64,000 bases of DNA. Source: Verrucomicrobiaceae bacterium (lineage in GTDB: Bacteria; Verrucomicrobiota; Verrucomicrobiia; Verrucomicrobiales; Verrucomicrobiaceae). Of this stretch, positions 32,803 to 41,448 are shown piece after piece. Location of the stretch: contig CANIBP010000009.1 of NCBI GenBank assembly GCA_947466075.1, positions 62,001 to 126,000 of the forward strand. Reading direction: 5' to 3'. Position 1 is the first letter of the stretch; every line of letters starts with the position of its first letter. The position numbers and the translations under genes were made by a program. The notes beneath the pieces are model-generated. The model saw nothing but the letters and a program-made list of their open reading frames with translations, searched no databases and was not told the DNA's origin.

Positions 32803-33125
32803 GCTTCAGCTTTCAGCGATTCCAGTTCAGCATCGCTCAGCAGGCCCGGGAAAGGCGAGCAGGACTTCAGCGGCTCGCTGTCATGGTTGGGCTCTTCCAT
32901 CCAACTCGTCAGCGCGGCAAGTTCTGTTACCGAACTTCTCGCCCCTTCCAGTCGCTTCCTCCATTCCAGCAAGGGGGCCGCCTGTAGCCGCCCCTGCGTC
33001 AGCCAACGCTCGATGTTCGCCAGCGGAATCTCCAAACTCGCCGGATCACTCTTCACCCGCCGCGCCAGTGCCTGCCACAACCGCATACGGCAGGGTCTGA
33101 AAAGATGCGGGTCGGTGAGAGTCAC
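32799..33125 (-). CDS. Small protein preceding and coupled to the nucleotidyltransferase
   Basis: The protein has 108 residues and uses a GTG start at 33125, behind a good ribosome-binding site (GAGGGAG about ten bases upstream). It is mostly helical and charged: LWQALARRVKSDPASLEIPLANIERWL, read in two pieces, LLEWRKRLEG and a C-terminal LLSDAELESLKAE. No signal peptide or membrane span is visible. No family is recognised. Overlap with the following nucleotidyltransferase (ATGA) and its position first in the operon are those of an antitoxin or specificity partner, which is only suggested. Confidence 0.65.
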   Translation of the reverse strand: MTLTDPHLFRPCRMRLWQALARRVKSDPASLEIPLANIERWLTQGRLQAAPLLEWRKRLEGARSSVTELAALTSWMEEPNHDSEPLKSCSPFPGLLSDAELESLKAEA

Positions 33126-33245
33126 GGCATACTCTCCCTCAGAATCTCTCTCCGATCAAGCTTTCACGTAGAGGCGGCCCGTCCCGCTGACTGTGGAGTG
33201 GCAACACGGCGACAGCCGCCTCCGCCATTCCGGTTTCAACCAGGT

Positions 33246-33329
33246 GCCGCCAAGCAGTGGACTGCGCAGTTCTATCCACGTGTGCCGAGTGTGGAAGATT
33301 TTGTGGAGCTTTCCCGCGCGGCGTTGTGA
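33246..33329 (+). repeat. Duplicated 3' end of the alcohol dehydrogenase gene (84 bp)
   Basis: This stretch matches 32132-32215, the last 28 codons of the iron ADH including its TGA, with about eight or nine mismatches in 84 bases. The encoded tail would be AAKQWTAQFYPRVPSVEDF..., differing from the true one by amino-acid-changing substitutions, so it probably derives from a related, not identical, ADH. The remaining ADH sequence is absent upstream of it. The two copies bracket the nucleotidyltransferase module in direct orientation. Confidence 0.9.
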
Positions 33330-33416
33330 GGAACCCGGCGGAAATGGAGTTTGCGTCACCCGATATGGCCACATGGAGCAAATGAGGGGGATTGGACGAG
33401 TTTCAACTGATCACTG

Positions 33417-35417
33417 TTACTTCCTATCCAGCTTCTCCTGGTTCAGCGATTTCTTGATGGCGTCGTTAAAGTTTTTTTGAAGTTCCTCTGTACTCAGCGC
33501 GGCATCGACGGTCTTTTGCTTCGAATACTCGCCGCCCTCCCAGCGCAGGTTGCGGATGGCTCTCGCTCCCTGCCAGGCTTTGGCGTCCACTTGCACCTTC
33601 TTTCCATTTTTCACCACGTCACCGTGCGGACTGATGCTGAACTCGGTGACGGTCTGCCAATTGGCGAGCGGGGTAGTAAGTTTCGGATCGGTAGCAAAGA
33701 GTTCGCTAAGTTTCACCGACACGGTTTGCCAATCCGGCGAACCTTTCAGCGTTTTCACCGTCGTGTAGTCCACTGCTGGCTTGCCGGGATTCATGGCACC
33801 CCACGCGTTACAGTTAAAGGTGAGCACGAGTTGGTTGTCGGTCTGGCACTTGACTTCTAAGTGTAGCGTTGCGCCGTCCGGGCCGCGCCATTTGGCGTCC
33901 TTCAGCTTGCGCGTCGTGGCCGTCCACAAGGGCGCATGGGCCCAGTTCAGCAGATACCAGTCGTGCCAGCCGCGCGCGCCGTCGTCGATCAGCCGCTCGG
34001 GTTTGTCCGTGGCCTTTACCTTGGCGGCTTGCAACTGCGCGGGTCCGGCCGAGAGCACACGTGAGTTAATGGCAAAAGTGGCGCTGCTCTGCTGTCCCGC
34101 TTTCTGCGCTCCGGTCCCGTATTGCGCCGGAGTTTCATAGACGACATTGGCGTAGGCGAAGATCGGTTGCTCAAGGTTCATCAACGGGCAGGCGGCGTTC
34201 CATTGCTTGCCTGTCTTCACCGTGTTCGCATCGCGCCAAAAGCGCGTCAACGCGTGCGGGTCGAGCGAGTAGTAAATGTCCACGCGCTGCACGGACCGCG
34301 AGTCGTCTGGCGTGACGGTGATGCGCAGGACACCGTCGGCCGTTTTCAGCTCCAGCGCGATCTTCGGCGTCTGCGGCATTTTGAAATCCGCGCCTTTCAG
34401 GTGCTGCTCAAACCACAGGTATTCGGTGATGGCGTGCTCGTCCGTGTGACGGTGATTCAAGTGCGGAGAAATGCTGAAGCGCAAGCGATCATTGGGCACG
34501 TTGCGCCAGTTCCAGGCCATGTTGTCGATGTGCGCATGGAAGTCGTTGGTGGGCGACAGCCATAGCACCGGGCAGGTGATGAGCGGGATGTAGGCATTGT
34601 CGGAAACGCACGCCAGCTCCATGTCCGTGCGCTTCGTTCTGCTGCCGCCGGGCACCACCTCTTCGCTTTCCAGCAGATCTCCCGAGCCGCCGCATGATGG
34701 CACGGCTGCTTTGATCCGCTTGTCGATTCCCGCGAGATTGGTCGTGAGCTTGCCGCCCATGGAATGCCCGTGCGCACCGATCCGCGTCGCGTCCACTTCC
34801 GGTTGCTGCTCCAGGAAGGTGATGGCGCGGCGTGCCGCCGTCAGCACGAGAAACCAATTGCTGTTCCGCGGTGACTCGACCGCATCGAGTGTGAATTCAT
34901 CTGGCGTGAGTGCGCCTGCGAAATGGTTCACCTTATTGCGCTGCGGCGGATGCGTGGCGTCGAGTTTGCCCCAGTCGGTCTGCGGACCGCTCCAGGTCTC
35001 CTGACCGATGCTCATCTTGTTGCCCCCCCAGTTGAGCGAGAGGCTAGCATACCCGCGCTTGGCGTAAGTAACCACGCTGTTGAGCGAGGCCGACTGTCCG
35101 CCGCCGTGCATCTCGAGAATGACGGGCAGTTTCGTTGCTCCTTTCGGAAAGGCGTAGAAGGCAGCGACGCGCGACGGCGCTCCTTTGAAAAGGCCGACCT
35201 GATAGCGGACAATCCGGCAGACGACTCCATCCTGCTCCCACTCCTTTAGGACCTCTGCTTCGAGCGGTGTGTTCTTGTCGAGATCCGCAAAGCCCTCCCA
35301 GAGTTGATTCAAAGTCTGCGGGATGCCCGGCGTTTGGGCGGACGATTCGAACCTTGGCAGCATGAGCGTAGCTCCAGTGGCGTAGAGGAAATGGCGGCGG
35401 GTGATGATGTCTTTCAT
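33417..35417 (-). CDS. Tat-exported alpha/beta-hydrolase (acetylxylan-esterase/dienelactone-hydrolase-like)
   Basis: The protein has 666 residues from ATG 35417. The N-terminus has a twin-arginine signal (I-T-R-R-H-F-L-Y-A-T-G). The alpha/beta-hydrolase domain (about 30-380) has H-G-G-G-Q-S (oxyanion region), the nucleophile elbow G-H-S-M-G-G, an acid region around S-P-T-N-D-F-H-A-H-I-D and a His in H-L-N-H-R-H. The C-terminal 280 residues look like a strand-rich accessory region. It should hydrolyse esters, perhaps polysaccharide acetyl groups, outside the cytoplasm. The start is placed at the Tat signal; the upstream extension has no signal features. It is divergent from 35588. Confidence 0.85.
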   Translation of the reverse strand: MKDIITRRHFLYATGATLMLPRFESSAQTPGIPQTLNQLWEGFADLDKNTPLEAEVLKEWEQDGVVCRIVRYQVGLFKGAPSRVAAFYAFPKGATKLPVILEMHGGGQSASLNSVVTYAKRGYASLSLNWGGNKMSIGQETWSGPQTDWGKLDATHPPQRNKVNHFAGALTPDEFTLDAVESPRNSNWFLVLTAARRAITFLEQQPEVDATRIGAHGHSMGGKLTTNLAGIDKRIKAAVPSCGGSGDLLESEEVVPGGSRTKRTDMELACVSDNAYIPLITCPVLWLSPTNDFHAHIDNMAWNWRNVPNDRLRFSISPHLNHRHTDEHAITEYLWFEQHLKGADFKMPQTPKIALELKTADGVLRITVTPDDSRSVQRVDIYYSLDPHALTRFWRDANTVKTGKQWNAACPLMNLEQPIFAYANVVYETPAQYGTGAQKAGQQSSATFAINSRVLSAGPAQLQAAKVKATDKPERLIDDGARGWHDWYLLNWAHAPLWTATTRKLKDAKWRGPDGATLHLEVKCQTDNQLVLTFNCNAWGAMNPGKPAVDYTTVKTLKGSPDWQTVSVKLSELFATDPKLTTPLANWQTVTEFSISPHGDVVKNGKKVQVDAKAWQGARAIRNLRWEGGEYSKQKTVDAALSTEELQKNFNDAIKKSLNQEKLDRK

Positions 35418-35587
35418 GATTGATCTCGATCTTAATGGCGTCGGTGGTGGGGAATGGCTATGCATTTACGTTGACCAAAATTGTATACCCTATGATTTTA
35501 GTCTCCCATACAGAGACCAAAGGAAGAGACGGTTGCCTTTACAAATCAACGCGTAGCAAGGGCATTCCATTTGGTATTTTCCCAGAA

Positions 35588-35752
35588 ATGGGTAGCTATT
35601 CCGGCATGACTGCGGCGCTTCTCAACTCGGATGCCCTAGCAAGACTCGAAGCGAAGCTCATGGCCGACCTCGACTTGGTGCGGAAGGTGCGGGCCTTACT
35701 GAAGGAGCATCAGATGACGCCCGCCTCTGTTTTCTTCGTTATCTCCTGTTGA
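35588..35752 (+). CDS. Short hypothetical ORF, weakly supported
   Basis: The ORF has 54 codons: MGSYSGMTAALLNSDALARL, then an amphipathic charged helix (E-A-K-L-M-A-D-L-D-L-V-R-K-V-R-A-L-L-K-E-H-Q) and a hydrophobic tail. The helix is protein-like. The surrounding 35418-35587 is AT-rich and looks non-coding. It could be a small gene, or the end of a decayed one: the frame is open back to 35420. It ends 28 bases before the dus gene. No family is recognised. Confidence 0.35.
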   Translation: MGSYSGMTAALLNSDALARLEAKLMADLDLVRKVRALLKEHQMTPASVFFVISC

Positions 35753-35780
35753 AATCCGGAATCTTGGTTAATAGACTTCT

Positions 35781-36752
35781 GTGACTCCCACGGAACATCT
35801 CGATCAACTGCTGGCCCGGCCTGAGCCCCTTCTGGCGCTGGCTCCGATGCAGGATGTAACGGACTTGGCTTTCTGGCGGCTCATGGCGCGGTATGGCGGC
35901 GCGGATGTGTACTACACGGAGTACTTCCGAGTGCATCCTGACTCGCATTTGGAGAAACCGATCCTCGCTTCCATCACGCAAAATCCCACGGGCAAGCCTG
36001 CCATCGCGCAGATGATCGGGAATGACATTCCCTCGCTGGTGCGCAGCGCCAAGGAATTGCAGCAGCATGCGATTGCAGCCGTCGATCTGAACCTCGGTTG
36101 CCCTGCGCCCATCGTGTACAAGAAATGCGCTGGTGGCGGCCTTCTAAGAGATGTGCCGCGCATCGAGGGCATCCTCGGGGCCTTGCGCGAGGCGGTGACG
36201 GTGAAGTTCACGGTGAAGACCCGCCTCGGCTTCGATGACACCGAGACCATCGACGCGCTGGTGCCATTGTTTGCGAAGCATGGCGTTGATCTCGTCACCA
36301 TCCATGGACGCACGGTCACGCAGATGTATCGTGATGGCGTGCGCTACGATGTGATCGGCTCCGCCGCCGCCAACCTTCCCTGCCCCGTGCTCGCCAACGG
36401 CAACATCGGCTCCCATCTTGATGCGGAAGCCGTCACACGAACGACGGGTGTGCGGGGTCACATGCTCGGCCGCGGTGCCATCCGCAATCCGTGGTTGTTT
36501 GATCAAATCCGTCAGCATGCACGGGGTGAAGCCGTCTTCCAGCCAACTACAGCCGATCGATTGACCTACGTCGAAGAATTGTACGAAGCCGTGACGATGC
36601 CGAACACTCGAGAGATCGATCAAGTAAACCGCCTCAAGAAGCATCTGAACTTTTTCAGTGCTGGTTTGAGCGATGCTGAAGGCTTTTTAAGCGTCATGCG
36701 CCGCTGCACCACTCGGGCCGGGCTGCGGGAAGTTTGCTCAAGGTTCTTGTAG
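35781..36752 (+). CDS. tRNA-dihydrouridine synthase family protein
   Basis: The protein has 323 residues with a GTG start at 35781. It is an FMN-dependent Dus enzyme with a TIM-barrel opening L-A-L-A-P-M-Q-D-V-T-D, substrate/FMN strand D-L-N-L-G-C-P-A-P and the catalytic Cys in K-K-C-A-G-G-G (about residue 114). H-G-R-T, A-N-G-N-I-G and G-R-G-A-I-R-N-P-W phosphate-binding loops follow. It reduces uridine in the D-loop of tRNA with NADPH. Which Dus subgroup it belongs to (A, B or C) cannot be stated. A minus-strand terminator belonging to the convergent gene lies 29 bases after its stop. No ATG fits the conserved start. Confidence 0.93.
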   Translation: MTPTEHLDQLLARPEPLLALAPMQDVTDLAFWRLMARYGGADVYYTEYFRVHPDSHLEKPILASITQNPTGKPAIAQMIGNDIPSLVRSAKELQQHAIAAVDLNLGCPAPIVYKKCAGGGLLRDVPRIEGILGALREAVTVKFTVKTRLGFDDTETIDALVPLFAKHGVDLVTIHGRTVTQMYRDGVRYDVIGSAAANLPCPVLANGNIGSHLDAEAVTRTTGVRGHMLGRGAIRNPWLFDQIRQHARGEAVFQPTTADRLTYVEELYEAVTMPNTREIDQVNRLKKHLNFFSAGLSDAEGFLSVMRRCTTRAGLREVCSRFL

Positions 36753-36780
36753 TCACATTTGAACGAGGTCGCGGCACAAC

Positions 36781-36814
36781 AAAAAACCCGCCAGACCTCA
36801 CGGTCTGACGGGTG
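36781..36814 (-). terminator. Rho-independent terminator of the DUF1080 gene
   Basis: On the minus strand ACCCGTCAGACC-gtga-GGTCTGGCGGGT is followed by TTTTTGTTGTG. It is 26 bases past the stop at 36839. It may also stop the convergent dus transcript, although no T-run follows on that strand. Confidence 0.9.
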
Positions 36815-36838
36815 TAAATCAAATTTGCGCCACTGAAA

Positions 36839-38278
36839 CTACTTCTGCTTCACCTTGAAGCTACGGAACACCACAGGATCGCTGTGACCGGCGAAGCCGA
36901 TGTAGCCTTTGGTGTGGTCGAGGCCTTTTGGCGGATGGGCGATCTGGCTGCGGTCGAAGGTGCTGGTGTCCACGTCGAGGATCTTGGTGCCGTTGAGCGT
37001 GACCTTGATCTTCGTGCCCTCGACTTCGATCTCCTGGAAGTTCCACTCGCCCACGGGACGCAGGTAGCCGTGCTTGGCGCCGACGCAGTGGTAGAGCGAG
37101 CCATGATACTGATAGGGTTCGAGGCCTTTCTTGCCCGCAGCAGCCTGCTTCGCGTTGTAGCCGTCGCTGTCGATGACCTGGAGTTCCAGACCATCGGAGG
37201 CGGAGTGCCCCCCGAGCGGCGTGCGCAGCGCGATGCCGTTGTTGCCAGCTTTCGGCAGTTTGAATTCGACGCGGATGATGCCGTTCTCGAACTCATCCTT
37301 GGTCAGCAGATCGCCGCCTTTGCCGGGCTTGCAGGTGATGGCACCGTCCACGACTTCGTAGCTCTCCACCGCGCCCTGCCAATTGCTCAGGTCCTTACCG
37401 TTGACGTATTCGGTGAAGCCTTCTTCACCGCGCTTGGCGAGTTCCTGATTCGCTTCGTCAGCAGGGATTTCACGGATGTAAACGTTCTTCCAGCGGATCT
37501 CGCTGCCATGGGTTTGGAGCTGGATCGGGCCTTTCGGGAAAGCAGGATCAGCAAACCAGCCGTTCACAGGCTTTTCCTCCTTCTTCGCATCCGCTGCAGC
37601 ACCGGGCTTCGCAAAGGCGAGGTAGCCGGCCTTCTTGTTCGCGAAGTAGTTTTCCAGCGGCGCATTGTTCACCACGACCTCGCCATTGAAGATCACGGTC
37701 ACACGCTCGCCGATCATCTTGATGTGGAAGGTGTTCCATTCGCCGAAGGGCTTGTCCATGCGCTTGAGCGGGAACTTGCCTTCCTCGCCCTTATTGTTCC
37801 AAAGACTGCCGGAGCCTTTGTCCGCACCGAGTTTGAACTTGGCCTCTTCGGTGTAGTCCCAGATCTGCACCTGCGGAATGCCGCGCAGATAGATGCCGCT
37901 GTCGCCGAGCGGGAGCATCTTGTAATCGACCATCAGTTCGAAGTCGCCGTAGTCCTTGTCGGTGGTGAGGTACAAACCTTTGCCGTCATTGACGAGTTCG
38001 CCGTTTTCGACCTTCCAGTGCGCGTTGACGTGATCGCCCTTGTCCACGCCTTTCTTGTCCATCAGTCCGCCGTCGAGGGACAGCTTCTTGTAAGCGGCCC
38101 GCTCCTCCGGCGTCATCTTCCACAGATCGGTGGGATCCTGCGTGCCCCAGCCATACCAGCCGGAGGAGATGTCCTTGCCGTTAAACAAAGCGGTGAAGCC
38201 TTCCGGCGGCGTGTTGTCCGCGGCTCCGGCCAGTGTGGCCGCAGCGAGCATCAGAGTAAGAGAGAGTGTGTGTTTCAT
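36839..38278 (-). CDS. Secreted protein with two DUF1080 (3-keto-disaccharide hydrolase-like) domains
   Basis: The protein has 479 residues from ATG 38278. The signal peptide is MKHTLSLTLMLAAATLAGA. Domain one (about 25-275) opens with F-T-A-L-F-N-G-K-D-I-S-S-G-W and domain two (about 290-479) with F-T-E-Y-V-N-G-K-D-L-S-N-W. Both are concanavalin-like jelly rolls with W-N-x-x-x-I/E-V, G-D-S-G-I-Y-L-R-G or G-N-N-G-I-A-L-R-T, and a terminal V-x-F-R-x-F/I-x-V/I-K. Such proteins bind or cleave modified glycans in the periplasm. No neighbour is obviously co-transcribed. A strong terminator follows. Confidence 0.92.
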   Translation of the reverse strand: MKHTLSLTLMLAAATLAGAADNTPPEGFTALFNGKDISSGWYGWGTQDPTDLWKMTPEERAAYKKLSLDGGLMDKKGVDKGDHVNAHWKVENGELVNDGKGLYLTTDKDYGDFELMVDYKMLPLGDSGIYLRGIPQVQIWDYTEEAKFKLGADKGSGSLWNNKGEEGKFPLKRMDKPFGEWNTFHIKMIGERVTVIFNGEVVVNNAPLENYFANKKAGYLAFAKPGAAADAKKEEKPVNGWFADPAFPKGPIQLQTHGSEIRWKNVYIREIPADEANQELAKRGEEGFTEYVNGKDLSNWQGAVESYEVVDGAITCKPGKGGDLLTKDEFENGIIRVEFKLPKAGNNGIALRTPLGGHSASDGLELQVIDSDGYNAKQAAAGKKGLEPYQYHGSLYHCVGAKHGYLRPVGEWNFQEIEVEGTKIKVTLNGTKILDVDTSTFDRSQIAHPPKGLDHTKGYIGFAGHSDPVVFRSFKVKQK

Positions 38279-38391
38279 GGTTGAATGAGAGGCACAGGAG
38301 TCGCCCGCGACATCGCGCATCTTTCAGGCAGAACGCCTGCACCTGACTTTCTGCTCGACACCTGCGGAGAAACGGGGACGATTCGCCCGCC

Positions 38392-39327
38392 ATGAAATCG
38401 TTCCTCTGCATTCTGATCCTCTGCGCTGGTCTGTCCCGCCTGCACGCCCAGACCCCGGCCGCTGATGAAGCCGCCGCCGGAGCCAAGGCGCTGATGCAAC
38501 GGCTCTTTGCGCAAAACATGACCGAGGCGGAACTGCTCACACTCGCCAAAGAAGCCAACAAAGCCGGGGTGCCGCGCCAAGCGATCATCGAGGCCAAGCT
38601 CGTCTGGGGTCTGCGCCATCAGGACACGCCCTTCCTCGTGAAAATCCTGCCCGAGGTCGAAATCCTCGCTGCCAACTTCGATTCCGCCAGCGCCGCCGCC
38701 ATTCCCACGGCAGAAGCCGCGAAGGCCTTCATCGCTTACATCAAAGCGCTCAAGGCCGCCGACGCCAATGACGCCGCCGCCTTCAAACAAAATATCCTCG
38801 AGGCCATCTGGCTCAATCCGCAGCAAACACCCGTGTTCATCCAGTCCATCGAGAAATTCCGCCGCGAATCGAAGATGGTCAGTCTCGTGGTCGATCTCAA
38901 ACTGCCGCTCACCAATTCCATGGGCGAGGCCACCACGCTCCACGATCAGCTCGGCGGCAAGAAAGCTCTGCTGCTCGACTTCTGGGCCTCCTGGTGCGGC
39001 CCATGCATGAACCTCATGCCCGCACTCAAGAAGAAGGCGCAAACGCTGGCCGCTTTCGATGTCGTCGTCGCCATGAACAAGGACGATCCCAAGGACAACG
39101 AAACCGCCGAGTCCATCGCCGAACGCATCCGCAAAGAACAGAACGCCACGCTGCCCTGGCTCGTTGAACCCGCTGAACGTCCTTACACCAAGGCCTTCGA
39201 GCTCGACTCCATCCCACGCATGGTCCTGCTGTCACCCGATGGCAAAGTCCTCTTCAACGGCCATCCCGAAGATCCCTCGCTCTGGGTGGCACTCAAGAAA
39301 ATCAATCCCGCCATTCAAGCGCCGTGA
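38392..39327 (+). CDS. Thioredoxin-like (TlpA-type) secreted protein
   Basis: The protein has 311 residues with a signal peptide (MKSFLCILILCAGLSRLHAQ). About 150 residues of alanine-rich helices follow, then a thioredoxin domain with the redox site W-C-G-P-C at about 201-205 and the cis-Pro in S-I-P-R-M-V-L-L. It should act as a periplasmic thiol-disulfide oxidoreductase, perhaps for cytochrome maturation, of which this genome needs much. The N-terminal helical region is not recognised. It is divergent from the DUF1080 gene. Confidence 0.85.
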   Translation: MKSFLCILILCAGLSRLHAQTPAADEAAAGAKALMQRLFAQNMTEAELLTLAKEANKAGVPRQAIIEAKLVWGLRHQDTPFLVKILPEVEILAANFDSASAAAIPTAEAAKAFIAYIKALKAADANDAAAFKQNILEAIWLNPQQTPVFIQSIEKFRRESKMVSLVVDLKLPLTNSMGEATTLHDQLGGKKALLLDFWASWCGPCMNLMPALKKKAQTLAAFDVVVAMNKDDPKDNETAESIAERIRKEQNATLPWLVEPAERPYTKAFELDSIPRMVLLSPDGKVLFNGHPEDPSLWVALKKINPAIQAP

Positions 39328-39339
39328 TCGGATTTCGCA

Positions 39340-39415
39340 GTTCCAAGTTTAAAGTTACAGGTTACAAGTTGGCATTCTCAGGCAGCTTGAAACTTTAAAC
39401 CTGAAACTTGGAACT
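39340..39415. repeat. AT-rich inverted repeat between convergent genes
   Basis: AGTTCCAAGTTT (39340 onward) is complemented by AAACTTGGAACT (ending 39415), with partial pairing inside through AAAGTT/AACTTT. It lies between the thioredoxin and phosphatase genes, so it may end transcription on both strands. Confidence 0.55.
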
Positions 39416-40058
39416 AACCGACGAGCGGAGGCTGGAAGTTCAGTAACTCGATCTCCACCGCGTGCTTCCGCTCCGGCAGCAGTTCCACCACGCTGATGCT
39501 GCCATACTCGATGTTGAAGTGCGCCATGCGTGCGAGCGGCCAGTCCAGTAGCAGGGCGATCATCACGCGGATGATGCCGCCGTGGCAAAACGCCGCCACC
39601 TTTTGATGCGGATGCGCGTTCACGATGCGCAGCAGACACTCGCGCACGCGTGCGGAGAAGCCATGCACGCTTTCGCCATTGGCAATGCCGTCACTCTCCA
39701 TGATCTCCAGCCAGTCAAACGCGCTCACGCCAAAGTTTGACTGCACCTCGTCCCAGCGATGCCCGGTCCAGTCGCCAAAATCGATTTCACGCAACCCGTC
39801 CATGATCTCCGGCTCCATGCCGCGCTGTTTTGCGGAAGGTGCCAGTGTCTGCTGCACGCGCAGCATCGGGCTCGCATAGATCTTGTCGATCTTCGTGTCC
39901 TTTAGCCACGCCGCCACTGCCTCGCCCTGCTTCTGTCCCAAAGGCGACAGCGCCATGTCGATGCGCGAGCCGCCAAAGACCTTGTGGTATTTCTCCTCCA
40001 CTTCGCCGTGACGGATGAAATAAAGCTGGGTGGGATGATTCGGCAGGTGGGATTTCAC
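39414..40058 (-). CDS. Histidine phosphatase superfamily protein
   Basis: The protein has 214 residues. The phosphohistidine motif is Y-F-I-R-H-G-E (about 13-19), and the second catalytic His is in A-A-F-C-H-G-G. The S-P-M-x-R-x-x-Q-T segment and the E-I-D-F-G-D-W loop are characteristic of the GpmB/CobC branch. It is a cytoplasmic phosphatase of unknown substrate; alpha-ribazole phosphatase is one possibility, but no cobalamin genes are nearby. The start ATG 40058 fits, and the next gene on this strand ends 48 bases upstream. Confidence 0.9.
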   Translation of the reverse strand: MKSHLPNHPTQLYFIRHGEVEEKYHKVFGGSRIDMALSPLGQKQGEAVAAWLKDTKIDKIYASPMLRVQQTLAPSAKQRGMEPEIMDGLREIDFGDWTGHRWDEVQSNFGVSAFDWLEIMESDGIANGESVHGFSARVRECLLRIVNAHPHQKVAAFCHGGIIRVMIALLLDWPLARMAHFNIEYGSISVVELLPERKHAVEIELLNFQPPLVG

Positions 40059-40106
40059 TCCCTGTCTATGAAACAGGCCGCAGCGTGGCGCAAGCCGTGG
40101 CTGCGA

Positions 40107-41390
40107 TCACGCAATCTTCCACGCCTCACGCATCGGCCGCAGCAGCATCTGATTGGCCTGCTCGTCGCCATCAAAGCGCTCGGCCTTCGGATCGAACTTC
40201 AGCGGGCGCTTCAGCACCGCTGAAATGGCACCGATGTGACAGGTGGTGGCGGCACGCTGGGCGATCTCCGCGGTGGCGGCGGTGCGGCCACGGGAAAGCA
40301 CGGCGTCGATGAAGTTGCGGTGATGATGCTTCGACTCGTAGAGCTTCACATCGCTGTCCTTGAGCTTCACACGCAGGATGTCGTCGGAGCTGGCTTTGAG
40401 CACCTCGGATTCGCTGAAGATCCAGCCTTCGCTGCCGATGAACTTTGTGCCCCACTTGGTTTTGTCGTCGGTGCTGAGCATGACCACGCGCACGCCGTTG
40501 GCGTAGCGGTATTCGATGCGGAAGCTCTCTGCGGCATCATAGATGCCCACGTCGCGTCGTTTCACCTCAGTGGCGCTGACTTCGGTCGGCGTCGTTTCAT
40601 CCATGCCCGCGCCCCATTGCGCCACATCTAGGAAATGCGCGCCCCAGTCGGTGATGTAACCCGGCGCGTATTCTTCGATCCAGCGGAAGTTGAAATGGCA
40701 GCGCGCCGCCGTGTACGGCTTTTCCGCTGCCGGACCGAGCCACATGGCATAATCGAAGTGTGCAGGCACGGGCTCTGTTGCCTCCAAACCGGTGACACCG
40801 CCTCGAATGGCAAACTTGCCCGGCACGCCGATCTCGATCTCCTTCAAGTCGCCGATGTAGCCGTTGCGCACGCGCTCACAGGCCATGCGCACCTTCATCC
40901 CGGAGCGCCGCCAGGTGCCGCATTGCAGCACACGCTTGTTTTCCTCCACGGCACGACAGATGGCCCGGCCTTCGACGATGCTAGCGCCCAGCGGCTTCTC
41001 GGAATACAAATCCTTGCCCGCCTTCGCGGCGGCGATGGCCACATTCGAGTGCCAGTGGTCCGGCGTGGCATTCATGATCGCGTCCACATCGCTGCGGGCC
41101 AGCACCTCGCGAAAATCGCGATACACGTCGCCCTTCGCCAATCCGGCTATCTTCGCTGCCGCCTCGGCATGCTGCGCATCCACATCACACACGGCAACGA
41201 TTTGCACGCGCTCATCGCCCATCAACGCCCGCAGGTTACTCGTGCCCTGACCACCCACACCGATGCAAGCGAGGCGAACTTTCCCATTCGGCGATACCGC
41301 CCCTGCACGGCCCAGCGTGGCGGCGGAAACGATGAACGGAACAGCGGTGCGAAGAAATTGACGACGATTCGGAGAAGCAGGCGTGTGCAT
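40107..41390 (-). CDS. Tat-exported Gfo/Idh/MocA family oxidoreductase
   Basis: The protein has 427 residues from ATG 41390. It starts with a twin-arginine signal, N-R-R-Q-F-L-R-T-A-V-P-F, ending near A-G-A-V-S. The Rossmann fold follows, with V-R-L-A-C-I-G-V-G-G-Q-G and A-V-C-D-V-D. The E-K-P motif (Y-S-E-K-P-L-G) is at about 137, with a H-W-H-S-N loop (P-D-H-W-H). The C-terminal D-W-G-A-H-F-L-D-V-A-Q-W is typical of the secreted PVC subfamily. It acts on a sugar derivative with a tightly bound NAD(P), outside the cytoplasm. It is divergent from the esterase/symporter genes, and a shared role in carbohydrate use is likely but inferred. Confidence 0.9.
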   Translation of the reverse strand: MHTPASPNRRQFLRTAVPFIVSAATLGRAGAVSPNGKVRLACIGVGGQGTSNLRALMGDERVQIVAVCDVDAQHAEAAAKIAGLAKGDVYRDFREVLARSDVDAIMNATPDHWHSNVAIAAAKAGKDLYSEKPLGASIVEGRAICRAVEENKRVLQCGTWRRSGMKVRMACERVRNGYIGDLKEIEIGVPGKFAIRGGVTGLEATEPVPAHFDYAMWLGPAAEKPYTAARCHFNFRWIEEYAPGYITDWGAHFLDVAQWGAGMDETTPTEVSATEVKRRDVGIYDAAESFRIEYRYANGVRVVMLSTDDKTKWGTKFIGSEGWIFSESEVLKASSDDILRVKLKDSDVKLYESKHHHRNFIDAVLSRGRTAATAEIAQRAATTCHIGAISAVLKRPLKFDPKAERFDGDEQANQMLLRPMREAWKIA

Positions 41391-41448
41391 GGGAAAGAAA
41401 CGCAGATCGGTTCCGATATTGATCACGCTCGAACTCACGCCACCACTC

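Noticed and set aside
33139..33381. 80-codon minus-strand frame upstream of the nucleotidyltransferase module
   Set aside because: It spans the duplicated ADH end in antisense and shows no protein-like features; treated as non-coding.
36884..38284. 466-codon plus-strand open frame opposite the DUF1080 gene
   Set aside because: Shadow of the minus-strand gene; the translation is rich in Val/Glu/Leu/Ala with no domain, while the other strand has two clear DUF1080 domains and a signal peptide.
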